NCBI GenBank assembly: GCA_942491105.1
Contig: CALNZX010000001.1
Span: 496,001-560,000, forward strand
Length of the DNA stretch: 64,000 nucleotides
Reading direction: 5' to 3'
Origin: JBBEAM01 sp942491105
GTDB lineage: Bacteria; Pseudomonadota; Alphaproteobacteria; Kiloniellales; DSM-21159
The notes beneath the pieces are model-generated. The model saw only the letters and a list, made by a program, of their open reading frames with translations. It ran no database searches and had not been told where the DNA came from. The stretch's first letter is position 1; each line of letters starts with the position of its first letter. This document shows, piece after piece, positions 1-8,700 of the stretch. The position numbers and the translations under genes are program-made.

Positions 1-1280
1 ATGCGGGCCTGGAAGGGTTTCTCGATACCGCGCTTGCGGCCGTCGCGGTTGAGTTCGGCAAGGCGCCGCTGCATGGCGATGGCCATGTCGAGGCAGGCCT
101 GGGCATCCTCGCGCGGTCCCTTGGTTTCCGGGTCTCCGAAGAATGCCAGGATCGCGTCGCCGATGAACTTATCGACGGTGGCGCCGTGCTCATGGGCGAT
201 CTTCGCCATCTCCGTGAAGTATTCGTTGAGAAGATCCGTCAGCTCTTCTGGCTGAAGCTGTTCGGCCGTCTCTGTGAAGTCCTTGATGTCCGAGAAGAAG
301 ATCGTGAGCTTCTTGCGCTCGGTCGAAATCACGGCATCCCGCTCGCCGCTGAAAATCGATTTGTAGACCTGCGGCGAGAGATACTTGGAAATTTTCATGG
401 AGATCGAAGCGAGGAAGGAATTGGCCTCCTCCAGCTCGCTGTTCATGCGCGAGAAGCGCGTTGCCTGCCGCCATTGCAGGCTGGCGAAGGTGATACCGAA
501 CAGGCCGGCCGTGAAGAGATAGATCAGCAGATACTTGAACGAGAGGATGTTCGGCGCAATCGGCTGCTCGATGGAGATCGATTGGATGCCGCGGACATCG
601 CCGGCCTTCCAATCCTGCTTCGGGCTCAGAGGATGGGCGTTGTGACAGGCCACGCAGCCGCTGCCCATGATCACCGGCACCGCCATGTGAATCTCGCGGT
701 TGAGCAAGCCTCCGGTGATTTCGACGACACTGTCGGAAGCCTGCCCGGACTCGCGCAGCCGATTGAGAGCGAAAATTTCGAAATCGCTCAGCCGATGAGG
801 CGCACGCCCGATGAAGACCTCGTCGGATACGAAGCGGTAGCCGATGTTGCCGCCCCGCGCACCGATGACATTGCCGAGCTCGATGGAGAGCGTCGCCGGA
901 ATCGGAATGCCGCCGTCGATTTCCTCGTAGTTCTGCGCCGGCGTGGTTTGCCCGTGGTTGGCCAGGACCCGGGCAACCACGTTGCTGGAGTAATACCCGC
1001 GGATCTCTGAAATCATCCTGTTGAGATCGCTCGCCTGCCGGGTCAGCGAGTCGTTCGAGAGGCTGCGCAGGTCGAGCCAAACGGCGGCGGGCAGCAGGGT
1101 CAATCCAAGAAAGACGATAGCGGCGAGCCAAAGCGGCTGTTCCATCAGCATCGCCGAGAGCCGGCTCAAGAATGGCTTCGCCTGCCCCGCCTCGATAGCG
1201 GCCGCGTGCGGCTTGGGCTCGGAGTGCTTCGATTCCTGGCGCGTCTGCAAAGGCTTCCCCGCCTGTTGCCTTGAAAGCAT
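1..1280 (-). CDS. Membrane adenylate/guanylate cyclase with Tll0287-like heme sensor domain (3' end cut off)
   Basis: Class III nucleotide cyclase that would make cAMP at the inner membrane in response to a periplasmic signal. I translated it from the ATG at 1280; it stays open to the window edge, giving 426 codons. In order: a short cytoplasmic tail, a membrane segment near residues 48-68, a periplasmic region resembling the Tll0287/DUF3365 sensor domain with a c-type heme motif CVACH (C209, C212, H213), a second membrane segment near 244-262, then the cyclase domain. The metal-binding aspartates are D331 (FSDIKDF) and D375 (KFIGDAILAFF), and the KFIGD lysine fits ATP rather than GTP. The final part of the catalytic domain lies outside the window. 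Heme attachment is inferred from the motif and family. The gene looks monocistronic. Confidence 0.87.
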   Translation of the reverse strand, partial: MLSRQQAGKPLQTRQESKHSEPKPHAAAIEAGQAKPFLSRLSAMLMEQPLWLAAIVFLGLTLLPAAVWLDLRSLSNDSLTRQASDLNRMISEIRGYYSSNVVARVLANHGQTTPAQNYEEIDGGIPIPATLSIELGNVIGARGGNIGYRFVSDEVFIGRAPHRLSDFEIFALNRLRESGQASDSVVEITGGLLNREIHMAVPVIMGSGCVACHNAHPLSPKQDWKAGDVRGIQSISIEQPIAPNILSFKYLLIYLFTAGLFGITFASLQWRQATRFSRMNSELEEANSFLASISMKISKYLSPQVYKSIFSGERDAVISTERKKLTIFFSDIKDFTETAEQLQPEELTDLLNEYFTEMAKIAHEHGATVDKFIGDAILAFFGDPETKGPREDAQACLDMAIAMQRRLAELNRDGRKRGIEKPFQAR

Positions 1281-1524
1281 TCTGCCTAGGCCGCCCGGCC
1301 GACGCAGCACGGCAAGCTAGCTCCGAACAGGGAAAAATTGGGTTAACGGCCCGCTTCGGATTTCACCTTGCCGTGTAGGCTACTACAGTTTCGTAGCGTT
1401 GCGGCGGCAAATGCCCCGCCCCCCTGACTGACAAGGCCCATAAAGTCCATCGCCGTTTGTCACCGGCTGCGAGGAAGGCGCGAGGAACGCGGGGAACGTC
1501 TTGGCTACTAAGTCTTTGGAATAA
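1281..1524. other. Intergenic region between tRNA-Lys and the cyclase gene
   Basis: These 244 bases separate the minus-strand cyclase from the tRNA. I see no convincing coding frame, terminator or named regulatory site. Any promoter for the cyclase should lie here, but I could not pick a -35/-10 pair with confidence. Confidence 0.5.
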
Positions 1525-1600
1525 TGGTGAGCCCGGTTGGATTCGAACCAACGACCTACTGATTAAAAGTCAGTTGCTCTGCCAACTGAGCTACGGGCCC
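1525..1600 (-). tRNA. tRNA-Lys (anticodon TTT)
   Basis: Read on the minus strand, the 76 bases fold as a complete tRNA. The acceptor stem GGGCCCG pairs with CGGGCTC (one G-T pair). There is a D-arm with AGCTCAGTTGG, an anticodon loop CTTTTAA with anticodon TTT, the T-loop GTTCGAATC, and an encoded CCA end. It reads the lysine codons AAA and AAG. It stands alone between the cyclase and a small exported-protein gene. Confidence 0.97.
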
Positions 1601-1723
1601 GTGCCAGGCGATGCGGCGGGCCTGGAACGGCTCGCGGCGGCGCGGTGCCGGGAAGATATGGGGGTGAAGGGACAGGGTCAAGGGCGCTGGCGGCCTAGCG
1701 ACCGGTTTATTGCCGGGCCTGAA

Positions 1724-2131
1724 TTACTGGGTCGACCAGCCGTAGCCGAGCGCTTTCTTCACCTGGACATAGTCGACCTGATAATAGGCCTGGGTGCAGT
1801 CCCTGTTAAAGCGTTCCGCGAGGGCCTCGTAGTCCTCGACCAGGCTGTTGTACTGAAGACGCAGCTGCTCCGCATGGGTGCGCCGCTGCACATAGTGCGG
1901 GTTCTCAACATCGGTACTTAGCAGTTCCCTCTGCGCCTGCCGCATCTGCTGCCTGCGCGGCTCGATCAGCGAAAGGATATTGCTCATCTCATAGTCCGTG
2001 GTGATACAGGCGCGCAACGCCTCGGGGGTCAGATGATTCTCGTAGGAGCGCCCATCGGACTGAGCCTGCGCCGCGCTGGCCATGGCCACGCAGAGCGCGC
2101 TTCCGAACAAGATATTCGCGAGACGTTTCAT
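1724..2131 (-). CDS. Small exported protein of unknown function, predicted helical
   Basis: 135-residue protein with a clear Sec signal peptide (MKRLANILFG, hydrophobic core, cleavage expected after AAQA near residue 23). The mature part is mostly charged and looks helical or coiled-coil. It has exactly two cysteines outside the signal peptide (C42 and C112), which could form a disulfide in the periplasm. I chose the ATG at 2131 because it begins the signal peptide and has an AGGGGC ribosome-binding sequence just upstream; a longer frame reaching into coaD is spurious. It follows coaD by 64 bases and may be the last gene of the gyrA-coaD transcript. I do not recognise the family. Confidence 0.75.
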   Translation of the reverse strand: MKRLANILFGSALCVAMASAAQAQSDGRSYENHLTPEALRACITTDYEMSNILSLIEPRRQQMRQAQRELLSTDVENPHYVQRRTHAEQLRLQYNSLVEDYEALAERFNRDCTQAYYQVDYVQVKKALGYGWSTQ

Positions 2132-2195
2132 GCCCCTAGAAAACTCGGAAAACGTGGCGATTTCATGGCTATACATGAGGCTTCGCCGCCAGGGC

Positions 2196-2726
2196 TCAGC
2201 CTGCGGAGTCCGCCGCGTTCTGGGCGAAGCGCTGCTTGAGCAGCTCGGCAACCCGCGGGCTGACAAAAGAGCTGATATTTCCGCCGAGCACGCCGATTTC
2301 CTTCACGAAGCGCGAGGAGATGAACTGCTGGCGCTCCGAGGCCATCAAGAACACCGTCTCGATGCTGCCGTTCAGGCGCGCGTTCATCGCCGCCATCTGA
2401 AACTCATACTCGAAATCGGAGACGGCGCGTAGGCCGCGGACAATCACCGCCGCCCCGACATTCTCGCAAAACTGCATCAGCAGGTTGTCGAACAGCCGCA
2501 CCTCGACCGTGGCACCGTGATTGATGTCCATCGCCTCGACCTCGGCGCGCACCATTTCTTCGCGGTCGCTGGGCGAGAACAGCGGACCCTTTCCGGCATT
2601 GCTCGCCACGCCGACGATCAGGTGATCGACGATCCGGGTGGCCCGGCTGATGATATCCATGTGGCCGACCGTGATCGGGTCGAAGGTGCCGGGATAGACA
2701 CCGATCTGCTTATTCCCTTGGCTCAT
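2196..2726 (-). CDS. coaD: Pantetheine-phosphate adenylyltransferase
   Basis: Catalyses the fourth step of coenzyme A synthesis: 4'-phosphopantetheine plus ATP gives dephospho-CoA plus pyrophosphate, in the cytosol. The 176 residues are near the usual bacterial length of about 160. The nucleotidyltransferase signature GTFDPITVGH is at residues 14-23, and the second ATP-binding element, QFISSRFVKEI, is near 133-143. The RGLRAVSDFEYE stretch is typical of the substrate pocket. The start ATG overlaps the gyrA stop by four bases (ATGA), so the two genes are translationally coupled. Confidence 0.96.
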   Translation of the reverse strand: MSQGNKQIGVYPGTFDPITVGHMDIISRATRIVDHLIVGVASNAGKGPLFSPSDREEMVRAEVEAMDINHGATVEVRLFDNLLMQFCENVGAAVIVRGLRAVSDFEYEFQMAAMNARLNGSIETVFLMASERQQFISSRFVKEIGVLGGNISSFVSPRVAELLKQRFAQNAADSAG

Positions 2727-5584
2727 GCACCATCGGCTCCGTCGAGTGGCTCCGTATCCTCGGCCGGCGCCTCGTCCTGCGGCGTCTGGTCCTCCCCGGC
2801 GCCGCCCTCCTCCGCGGCCTCGTCGAAGTCCTCGCTGTCGTCCTCGTCGAGATCGCTCAAGTGGGCGACCGAGACGATGTGCTCCTCGGAATCGACGTCG
2901 AAGACCTTCACGCCGCGTGAGTTGCGGCCAAGGATCGAAATCCCCTCGATCGGGCAGCGAATCATCTGGCCGGCATTGGTCACCAGCATCAGCTGATCTT
3001 CGGGGGCGACCGGGAAGGAAGCCACGACCAGCGGCTCGGCCTTGCCGGCCCGGCCCAATTCGATATTGCCGATGCCCTGCCCGCCGCGTCCGGAGATCCT
3101 GTACTCATAGGCCGAGGTCCGCTTGCCCAGGCCATCCGAGGTGATCGAGAGAATGAACTCCTCGCTCTCGGCGCGCGCGCCAACAGCCGGATCGTCGAAG
3201 GCGGCGGCGGCTTCCTGGTCGCGCTGCCGGTCCTCGTCCTTGGAATAGCTGTCGCGCTCCAGGCGCCGCTTGGCGTTGGCGGCACGCAGATAGGTCTCGC
3301 GCTCCTCCGGCGTCGCCTCGACATGGTGCAGGATCGACATCGAAATCACCTCGTCGCCCTTGGCCAGTCGCACGCCGCGCACGCCGAAGGAATTGCGGCC
3401 GGCGAAGACCCGCACGTCGGTGACCGGGAAGCGGATCGCCTTGCCCTTCGCCGTGGCGAGCAGCACGTCGTCGTCGTCGCCGCAGGTGAAGACATCGACC
3501 AGATTGGCATCGTCCTCAAGCTTCATGGCGATCTTGCCGTTGGATTTCACTTCGGTGAAGTCCGAGAGCTTGTTGCGGCGCACCGTGCCCGCGGTGGTCG
3601 CGAACATCACGTACATCTCGTCCCAGGTACTCTCGTCCTCGGGCAAGGGCATGAAGGCGGTGATGGTTTCGCCGACTTCCAGCGGCAGCAGATTGACCAG
3701 TGCCTTGCCGCGCGCCTGCGGTGTTCCCACCGGCAGACGATAGACCTTCATCTTGTAGACCATGCCGCGCGAAGAGAAGAACAGCACCGGCGTGTGGGTG
3801 TCGCAGACGAAAACGCGGCTGACGAAATCTTCCTCTCGGGTGGCCATGCCAGAGCGGCCTTTGCCGCCACGGCGCTGCGACCGGTAGGTCGAGAGCGGAA
3901 CCCGCTTGATGTAGCCGCCATGAGTCACGGTCACCACCATGTCCTCGCGCGGAATCAGATCCTCGACGTCGTGCTCGAATTCACTTTCCTCGATCACTGT
4001 GCGCCGTGGATCGGCATAGCGCTCGCGCACGTCGATCAGTTCGCCGCGCAGCACTTCCAGAAGCTTCTCGCGGGATGACAGGATCTCCAGATGGCCCTTG
4101 ATCTGTCCGGCGAGGTCCTCGAGTTCTTCTGCGATCTTGCCGCGTTCGAGACCGGTCAGGCGTTGCAGGCGCAGCTCGAGGATCGCCTTGGCCTGGGCTT
4201 CGGAAAGCCGATAGGTCCCGTCCTCGGCGACCCGGTGCCCAGGTTCGTCGATCAGATCGACCAGCGGCTTGACGTCGCCGGCTGGCCAGTCGCGCGCCAT
4301 CAACTGCTCGCGCGCCACCGCCGGGTCCGGCGCGGCGCGGATCAGCGCGATGACCTGGTCGATATTGGCGACGGCGGTCGCCAGACCGACCAAGACGTGG
4401 GCGCGCTCCCTGGCCTTGCCAAGTTCGAAGATTGTGCGCCGGGTGATCACCTCCTCGCGGAATTCGAGGAAGGCGACCAGCACGTCGCGCAGTGTCATCA
4501 TCTGCGGCCGGCCGCCGTTGATCGCCAGCATATTGACCCCGAAGGAGGTCTGCAGCGGCGTGTAGCGGTAGAGCTGGTTGAGCACCACGTCGGTCATGGC
4601 CTCGCGCTTCAGCTCGATAACCACCCGCACGCCATGCCGGTCGGACTCGTCGCGCAGATCGCTGATACCCTCGATGGTCTTGTCGCGCACCACCTCGGCG
4701 ATCCGCTCCAGCATCCGCGACTTGTTCACCTGGAAGGGGATCTCGGTGACGATGATCGACTCGCGGTCCTTGCCGCGCGGCTCGATCACGACCTTGCCGC
4801 GCATCACCACCGAGCCGCGGCCGGTGTGATAGGCCGCGTGAATGCCGCTGCGCCCCAGGATCACGCCGCCGGTGGGAAAGTCCGGCCCAGGTACGATCTC
4901 GCGCAGCGCATCGACCGAAATCTCGGGGTCGTCGATCATCGCCAGACAGGCGTCGAGTACCTCGCCGAGATTGTGCGGCGGTATGTTGGTCGCCATGCCC
5001 ACGGCGATGCCGCCGGCGCCATTGACCAGCAGGTTCGGGAAGCGCGCCGGCAGAACCCGCGGTTCCTGTGTCGTCTCGTCGTAGTTGTCGATAAAGTCGA
5101 CCGTCTCCCGGTCGATGTCCTCCAGCAGGCCATCGCTGGCGACGCGGGCGAGACGCGCCTCGGTATAGCGCATCGCCGCCGGCGGGTCGCCGTCCATGGA
5201 GCCGAAGTTGCCCTGCGGATCGATCAGCGGCAGGCGCAGGGAGAAGGTCTGCGCCATGCGGACCATGGCATCGTAGATCGCGCTGTCGCCATGGGGATGG
5301 TACTTACCCATGACATCGCCGACCATGCGCGCCGACTTGCGATAGGGCCGGTTCCAGTCGTAGCCCAGCTCCTTCATCGCGTAGAGAATCCGCCGGTGCA
5401 CGGGCTTCAGGCCGTCGCGCACATCGGGCAGCGCGCGCGAAACGATCACGCTCATCGCGTAATCGAGGTACGAGCGCTTCATCTCGTCTTCGATGGTGAC
5501 TGTCGAAATGCCTAGCGGAGCGCCAGGACCCCCGCGATCGGGATCGTCGGGACCAGCACCGCTTAGCTCAGGGGTATCGCTCAA
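2723..5584 (-). CDS. gyrA: DNA gyrase subunit A
   Basis: Breaks and rejoins DNA as the A subunit of gyrase, introducing negative supercoils together with GyrB. The 953 residues include the winged-helix/tower breakage-reunion domain with the catalytic tyrosine in AAMRYTEARL. The C-terminal beta-pinwheel has the GyrA-box QRRGGKG. The quinolone-resistance region reads GDSAIYDAM, keeping the serine and aspartate of the sensitive form. The last 50 or so residues are a very acidic tail. The start is a TTG at 5584; no in-frame ATG lies close enough to explain the conserved N-terminus. It is the first gene of a coupled unit with coaD. Confidence 0.97.
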   Translation of the reverse strand: MSDTPELSGAGPDDPDRGGPGAPLGISTVTIEDEMKRSYLDYAMSVIVSRALPDVRDGLKPVHRRILYAMKELGYDWNRPYRKSARMVGDVMGKYHPHGDSAIYDAMVRMAQTFSLRLPLIDPQGNFGSMDGDPPAAMRYTEARLARVASDGLLEDIDRETVDFIDNYDETTQEPRVLPARFPNLLVNGAGGIAVGMATNIPPHNLGEVLDACLAMIDDPEISVDALREIVPGPDFPTGGVILGRSGIHAAYHTGRGSVVMRGKVVIEPRGKDRESIIVTEIPFQVNKSRMLERIAEVVRDKTIEGISDLRDESDRHGVRVVIELKREAMTDVVLNQLYRYTPLQTSFGVNMLAINGGRPQMMTLRDVLVAFLEFREEVITRRTIFELGKARERAHVLVGLATAVANIDQVIALIRAAPDPAVAREQLMARDWPAGDVKPLVDLIDEPGHRVAEDGTYRLSEAQAKAILELRLQRLTGLERGKIAEELEDLAGQIKGHLEILSSREKLLEVLRGELIDVRERYADPRRTVIEESEFEHDVEDLIPREDMVVTVTHGGYIKRVPLSTYRSQRRGGKGRSGMATREEDFVSRVFVCDTHTPVLFFSSRGMVYKMKVYRLPVGTPQARGKALVNLLPLEVGETITAFMPLPEDESTWDEMYVMFATTAGTVRRNKLSDFTEVKSNGKIAMKLEDDANLVDVFTCGDDDDVLLATAKGKAIRFPVTDVRVFAGRNSFGVRGVRLAKGDEVISMSILHHVEATPEERETYLRAANAKRRLERDSYSKDEDRQRDQEAAAAFDDPAVGARAESEEFILSITSDGLGKRTSAYEYRISGRGGQGIGNIELGRAGKAEPLVVASFPVAPEDQLMLVTNAGQMIRCPIEGISILGRNSRGVKVFDVDSEEHIVSVAHLSDLDEDDSEDFDEAAEEGGAGEDQTPQDEAPAEDTEPLDGADGA

Positions 5585-5690
5585 ATGATGTCTCTAGGAG
5601 CTGTCTTTGGGGTGTTTTCAGGGGAGCCGGGAGCCGCAGCCCCCGTCACAGTTCCGAAACTAACAGATTCTCTCCAGACGGCCAAACCGC

Positions 5691-5706
5691 TTTCGCAGTC
5701 GCGAAA
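5691..5706. promoter_or_regulatory. Perfect dyad upstream of gyrA
   Basis: TTTCGC-AGTC-GCGAAA is a perfect 6-bp inverted repeat with a 4-base spacer, 107 bases upstream of the gyrA start codon. It lies between gyrA and the terminator of the RTX gene. It could be an operator or a cruciform or hairpin in the gyrA leader. Function is inferred only from position. Confidence 0.35.
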
Positions 5707-5736
5707 ACAGGGCCGGAACTATTGATGCAAGCGCTG

Positions 5737-5769
5737 AAAAGACCAAGGGCGCCGATTTGGCGCCCTTGG
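5737..5769 (-). terminator. Rho-independent terminator of the first RTX gene
   Basis: Read on the minus strand, an 11-bp perfect stem (CCAAGGGCGCC / GGCGCCCTTGG, loop AAATC) is followed by TCTTTT. It begins 25 bases past the RTX stop codon and separates this gene from gyrA. Confidence 0.88.
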
Positions 5770-5793
5770 CTCATTCCGGTGTTCTGCCGGCGT

Positions 5794-8700
5794 CTAGGCC
5801 GTCAGCTCGAATTCGTTGGTAACCGAGTTCCAAGTATACACCGAAATCACGAAATCGCTGCTCTGCGGCGGCGGCCCGCCGTTGACGTCGGCATGATCCC
5901 AGAGGTTGAGCGTGCGGATCGTCCCGTAATCGAAGGTCACGGAGGTCGGCCCGTTGCCGTCGTCGTTGTCGATGGTCAGGGTCACCTGGCCACCGCCATA
6001 GGCGAAGTCCACATCGCCTGGCGCAACCCCATAGAAGTCATCGTACTCAGGGTCGTTGTAGCCGTGATACAGCACCAATCCGTTGTTCGCCGCCGGAAGC
6101 GTGCTGTCTATAATGGTGTTCGTTCCGTCGCCGCGACCGACATAGAAGACATCGTTCCCAGCCCCGCCCCACAGCGTATCGGTTCCGGCGCCGCCGTAGA
6201 TGAAATCCTGATCGCTGCCGCCATAGATCGCGTCGTTGCCGCCACCGCCATAGAGCGTATCGACTCCGGCATCGCCGGTGATGACGTCGTGGCCGTTGCC
6301 CCAAAGCGAGATGATGTCGTTCCCCGCATCACCTGTAATGCGGATGTTTCCATTGCCTGTCCCACCGTTGCGATCGCCGATCAGGATGTCGTTGCCGGCC
6401 CCCAGCTCGACGCGCTCGAAGCCGCCGTTGGTCTCCACGACGCCGAAGGGCGCGGAATCCAGGAAGATGATATCGTTGCCGCTCGTGGCGACCAGGGTAT
6501 CGACCCCCGAACCGCCGCGGATAAAGGCATCGGAGGAGTCGTAGAAGACGGTATCGTCGCCGAAGCCACCGTCGAGGGAGTCGACGCCAAGCCCGCCTTC
6601 CAGCGTATCGTTGCCGGCTCCGCCCTCCAGGGTATCGTTACCGCTACCACCATCCAGGCGGTCGTTGCCGTCACCGCCCTGCAAGAGATCGTTGCTGCCG
6701 CCGCCGAAGATGCTGTCGTTGTCTTCGTTACCCTGCAGCGTCTCGACAATCGTATTGTCGTCGGCGCCAGTGATCGTGTCGTCGCCATTCGAGCCGAAGA
6801 CCGTGGCGCCGCCGCGCCCCGTGATCGTGATTCTGTCGTCACCGTCATCGGGGTTGCCGAAGGTCGTTCCATCGCCATAGACCACGGCCGTCGAGCCGGG
6901 GAAGCCAAGCTCGAAGGAGAGGACATCGTCGCCGCCGTCGCCCTGAATCGACCCGGCGGAAAATGCCGTGCCAGAGACCGAAATCGTATCGTCGCCGGTG
7001 CCGCCAAAGGCCTGCTGCACGCCGCTGGTATCGGTGATGATGTCGTTATCGCTGCCACCGAAGAGCGTGTCATTGCCGCCGCCGCCATCGATCTCGTCGT
7101 CGCCGATACTGCCCAGCACGATGTCATTGTCGCCACCGCCGAACAGGCGGTCGCTGCCACCGCTGCCGTAAATACTGTCGTCGCCGGAATCGCCTTGGAC
7201 GATGTCGTCGGCGTCGTTGACCGACACCAAGGCGCCATCGCCGTAGAGGATATCGTTGCCGCTGCCGCCGGAGATACTGTCGGCCTGGCTGCCGCCGCGA
7301 ACGTCGTCGTTGCCGGTGCCGCCGCTCAGCGAGTCGTCGCCATCGGAGCCTCGCAAGCTGTCGTTGCCGCCGCCGCCGAAAATCGTGTCGTTATCGCTAT
7401 CGCCGCCAAGGATTTCGAAGTTCTGATTATCATCGGACCCTGTGATGGTGTCCGCTCCATCGGCTCCAAAAACCGTCGCCGCGCCACGGCCCAAGATGGT
7501 GATAACGTCGTCCCCGTCGCCGGCATTACCCGCTGACTTGTTATCACCGTAAACCTCGCCGCTGCCCGTTGCGCTGTCGATCGAAAAGCTAAGGGTGTCG
7601 TCGCCGTCGCCGCCAAGCAGAGAGCCCGTAGAACCATTCAGGCCGCCGGTCGCGGTGATTGTATCGTCCCCGGTGCCGCCGAACAGCTGCTGGAAACCGC
7701 TAGTGTCGGTAATGATGTCGTTGCCGGCGTTGCCGTCGATGTAGTCGTTGCCGCTTCCACCGTCGAGCGAATCGTTACCGCCATTGCCTTGGATGGAATC
7801 GTTGCCCGCGCCGCCGAACACGAAGTCGTTGCCATCGGCGCCGAACACCGTATCGCGGATGTCTCCGGAGAGATCGTCGTCTCCGGTACCGCCGACCACG
7901 GTATCGTTTCCGCTGCTGCCGCTGATGTTGTCGTTTCCGGAACCGCCGTCCAGCGAGTCGTTGCCGCTTTGTCCGAAGATCGAATCGTCGTTGTTGCCGC
8001 CACTGACAGAATCGTCGCCGCCGCTGGCGAAAATCTGATCGTTGCCATCGCCGCCGAAGATTGTGTCGGCGCCGTCGGTGGTCACATCGATACCCGTGGT
8101 ATACCCGAACAGGGTGTCGTTGCCCGCGCCGCCGAACAGGAAGTCGCCACCATCCTCGCCACCGAGCGTGTCGGCATTGTCGCCGCCAACCAGAGAGTTG
8201 GCAGCGTCGTTGCCAGTAAAGATTGCATTCTCGGTCAAGCCGGTATTCGAGCCCAGAAGCATGACATGTTCGACGTTGGTGACCGTCGATCCGCGCCAGA
8301 CACCGCCAGTAATCGTACCCGCCGTCAGATTGACGACGTTGGCGTTGATATCGTCGCGGTCGTAGGTCCAGAGCCAGTCGTCGACGCCGCCGCCGCCATT
8401 GAACAGCATGGTATTGCTGGATGGATCCCCCGTCAGGGTATCGTCTCCAGCGCCGCCGTAGAGACTCTCCGCAGCGCCAGCCGCGCCCTCTTCGGGAAGG
8501 TTTGCATTGAGATAGTCGTTGCCGTTGCCGCCGAACAGCGTATCGACCTCGTCCCCTCCGAACAGGGAGTCGTTGTGATTGCCGCCCGTCAGGGTGTCGC
8601 TGCCGGAGCCGCCGCTCATCGTATCGTTACCGTCACCGCCAAAGGCTACGAGGTTGCCTGTAACCTGCGAAATCTGGTCGTCGCCGTCCTGTCCAAGAGC

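Noticed and set aside
190..1131. A 313-codon minus-strand frame in the cyclase region
   Set aside because: It is out of frame with the cyclase, Arg-rich and featureless; the true frame runs from 1280 to the window edge with all motifs.
3323..5515. Plus-strand frames opposite gyrA and similar antisense frames opposite uvrA, valS, soeA and ilvD
   Set aside because: They lie antisense to highly conserved genes and show no protein family features; high-GC coding bias explains them.
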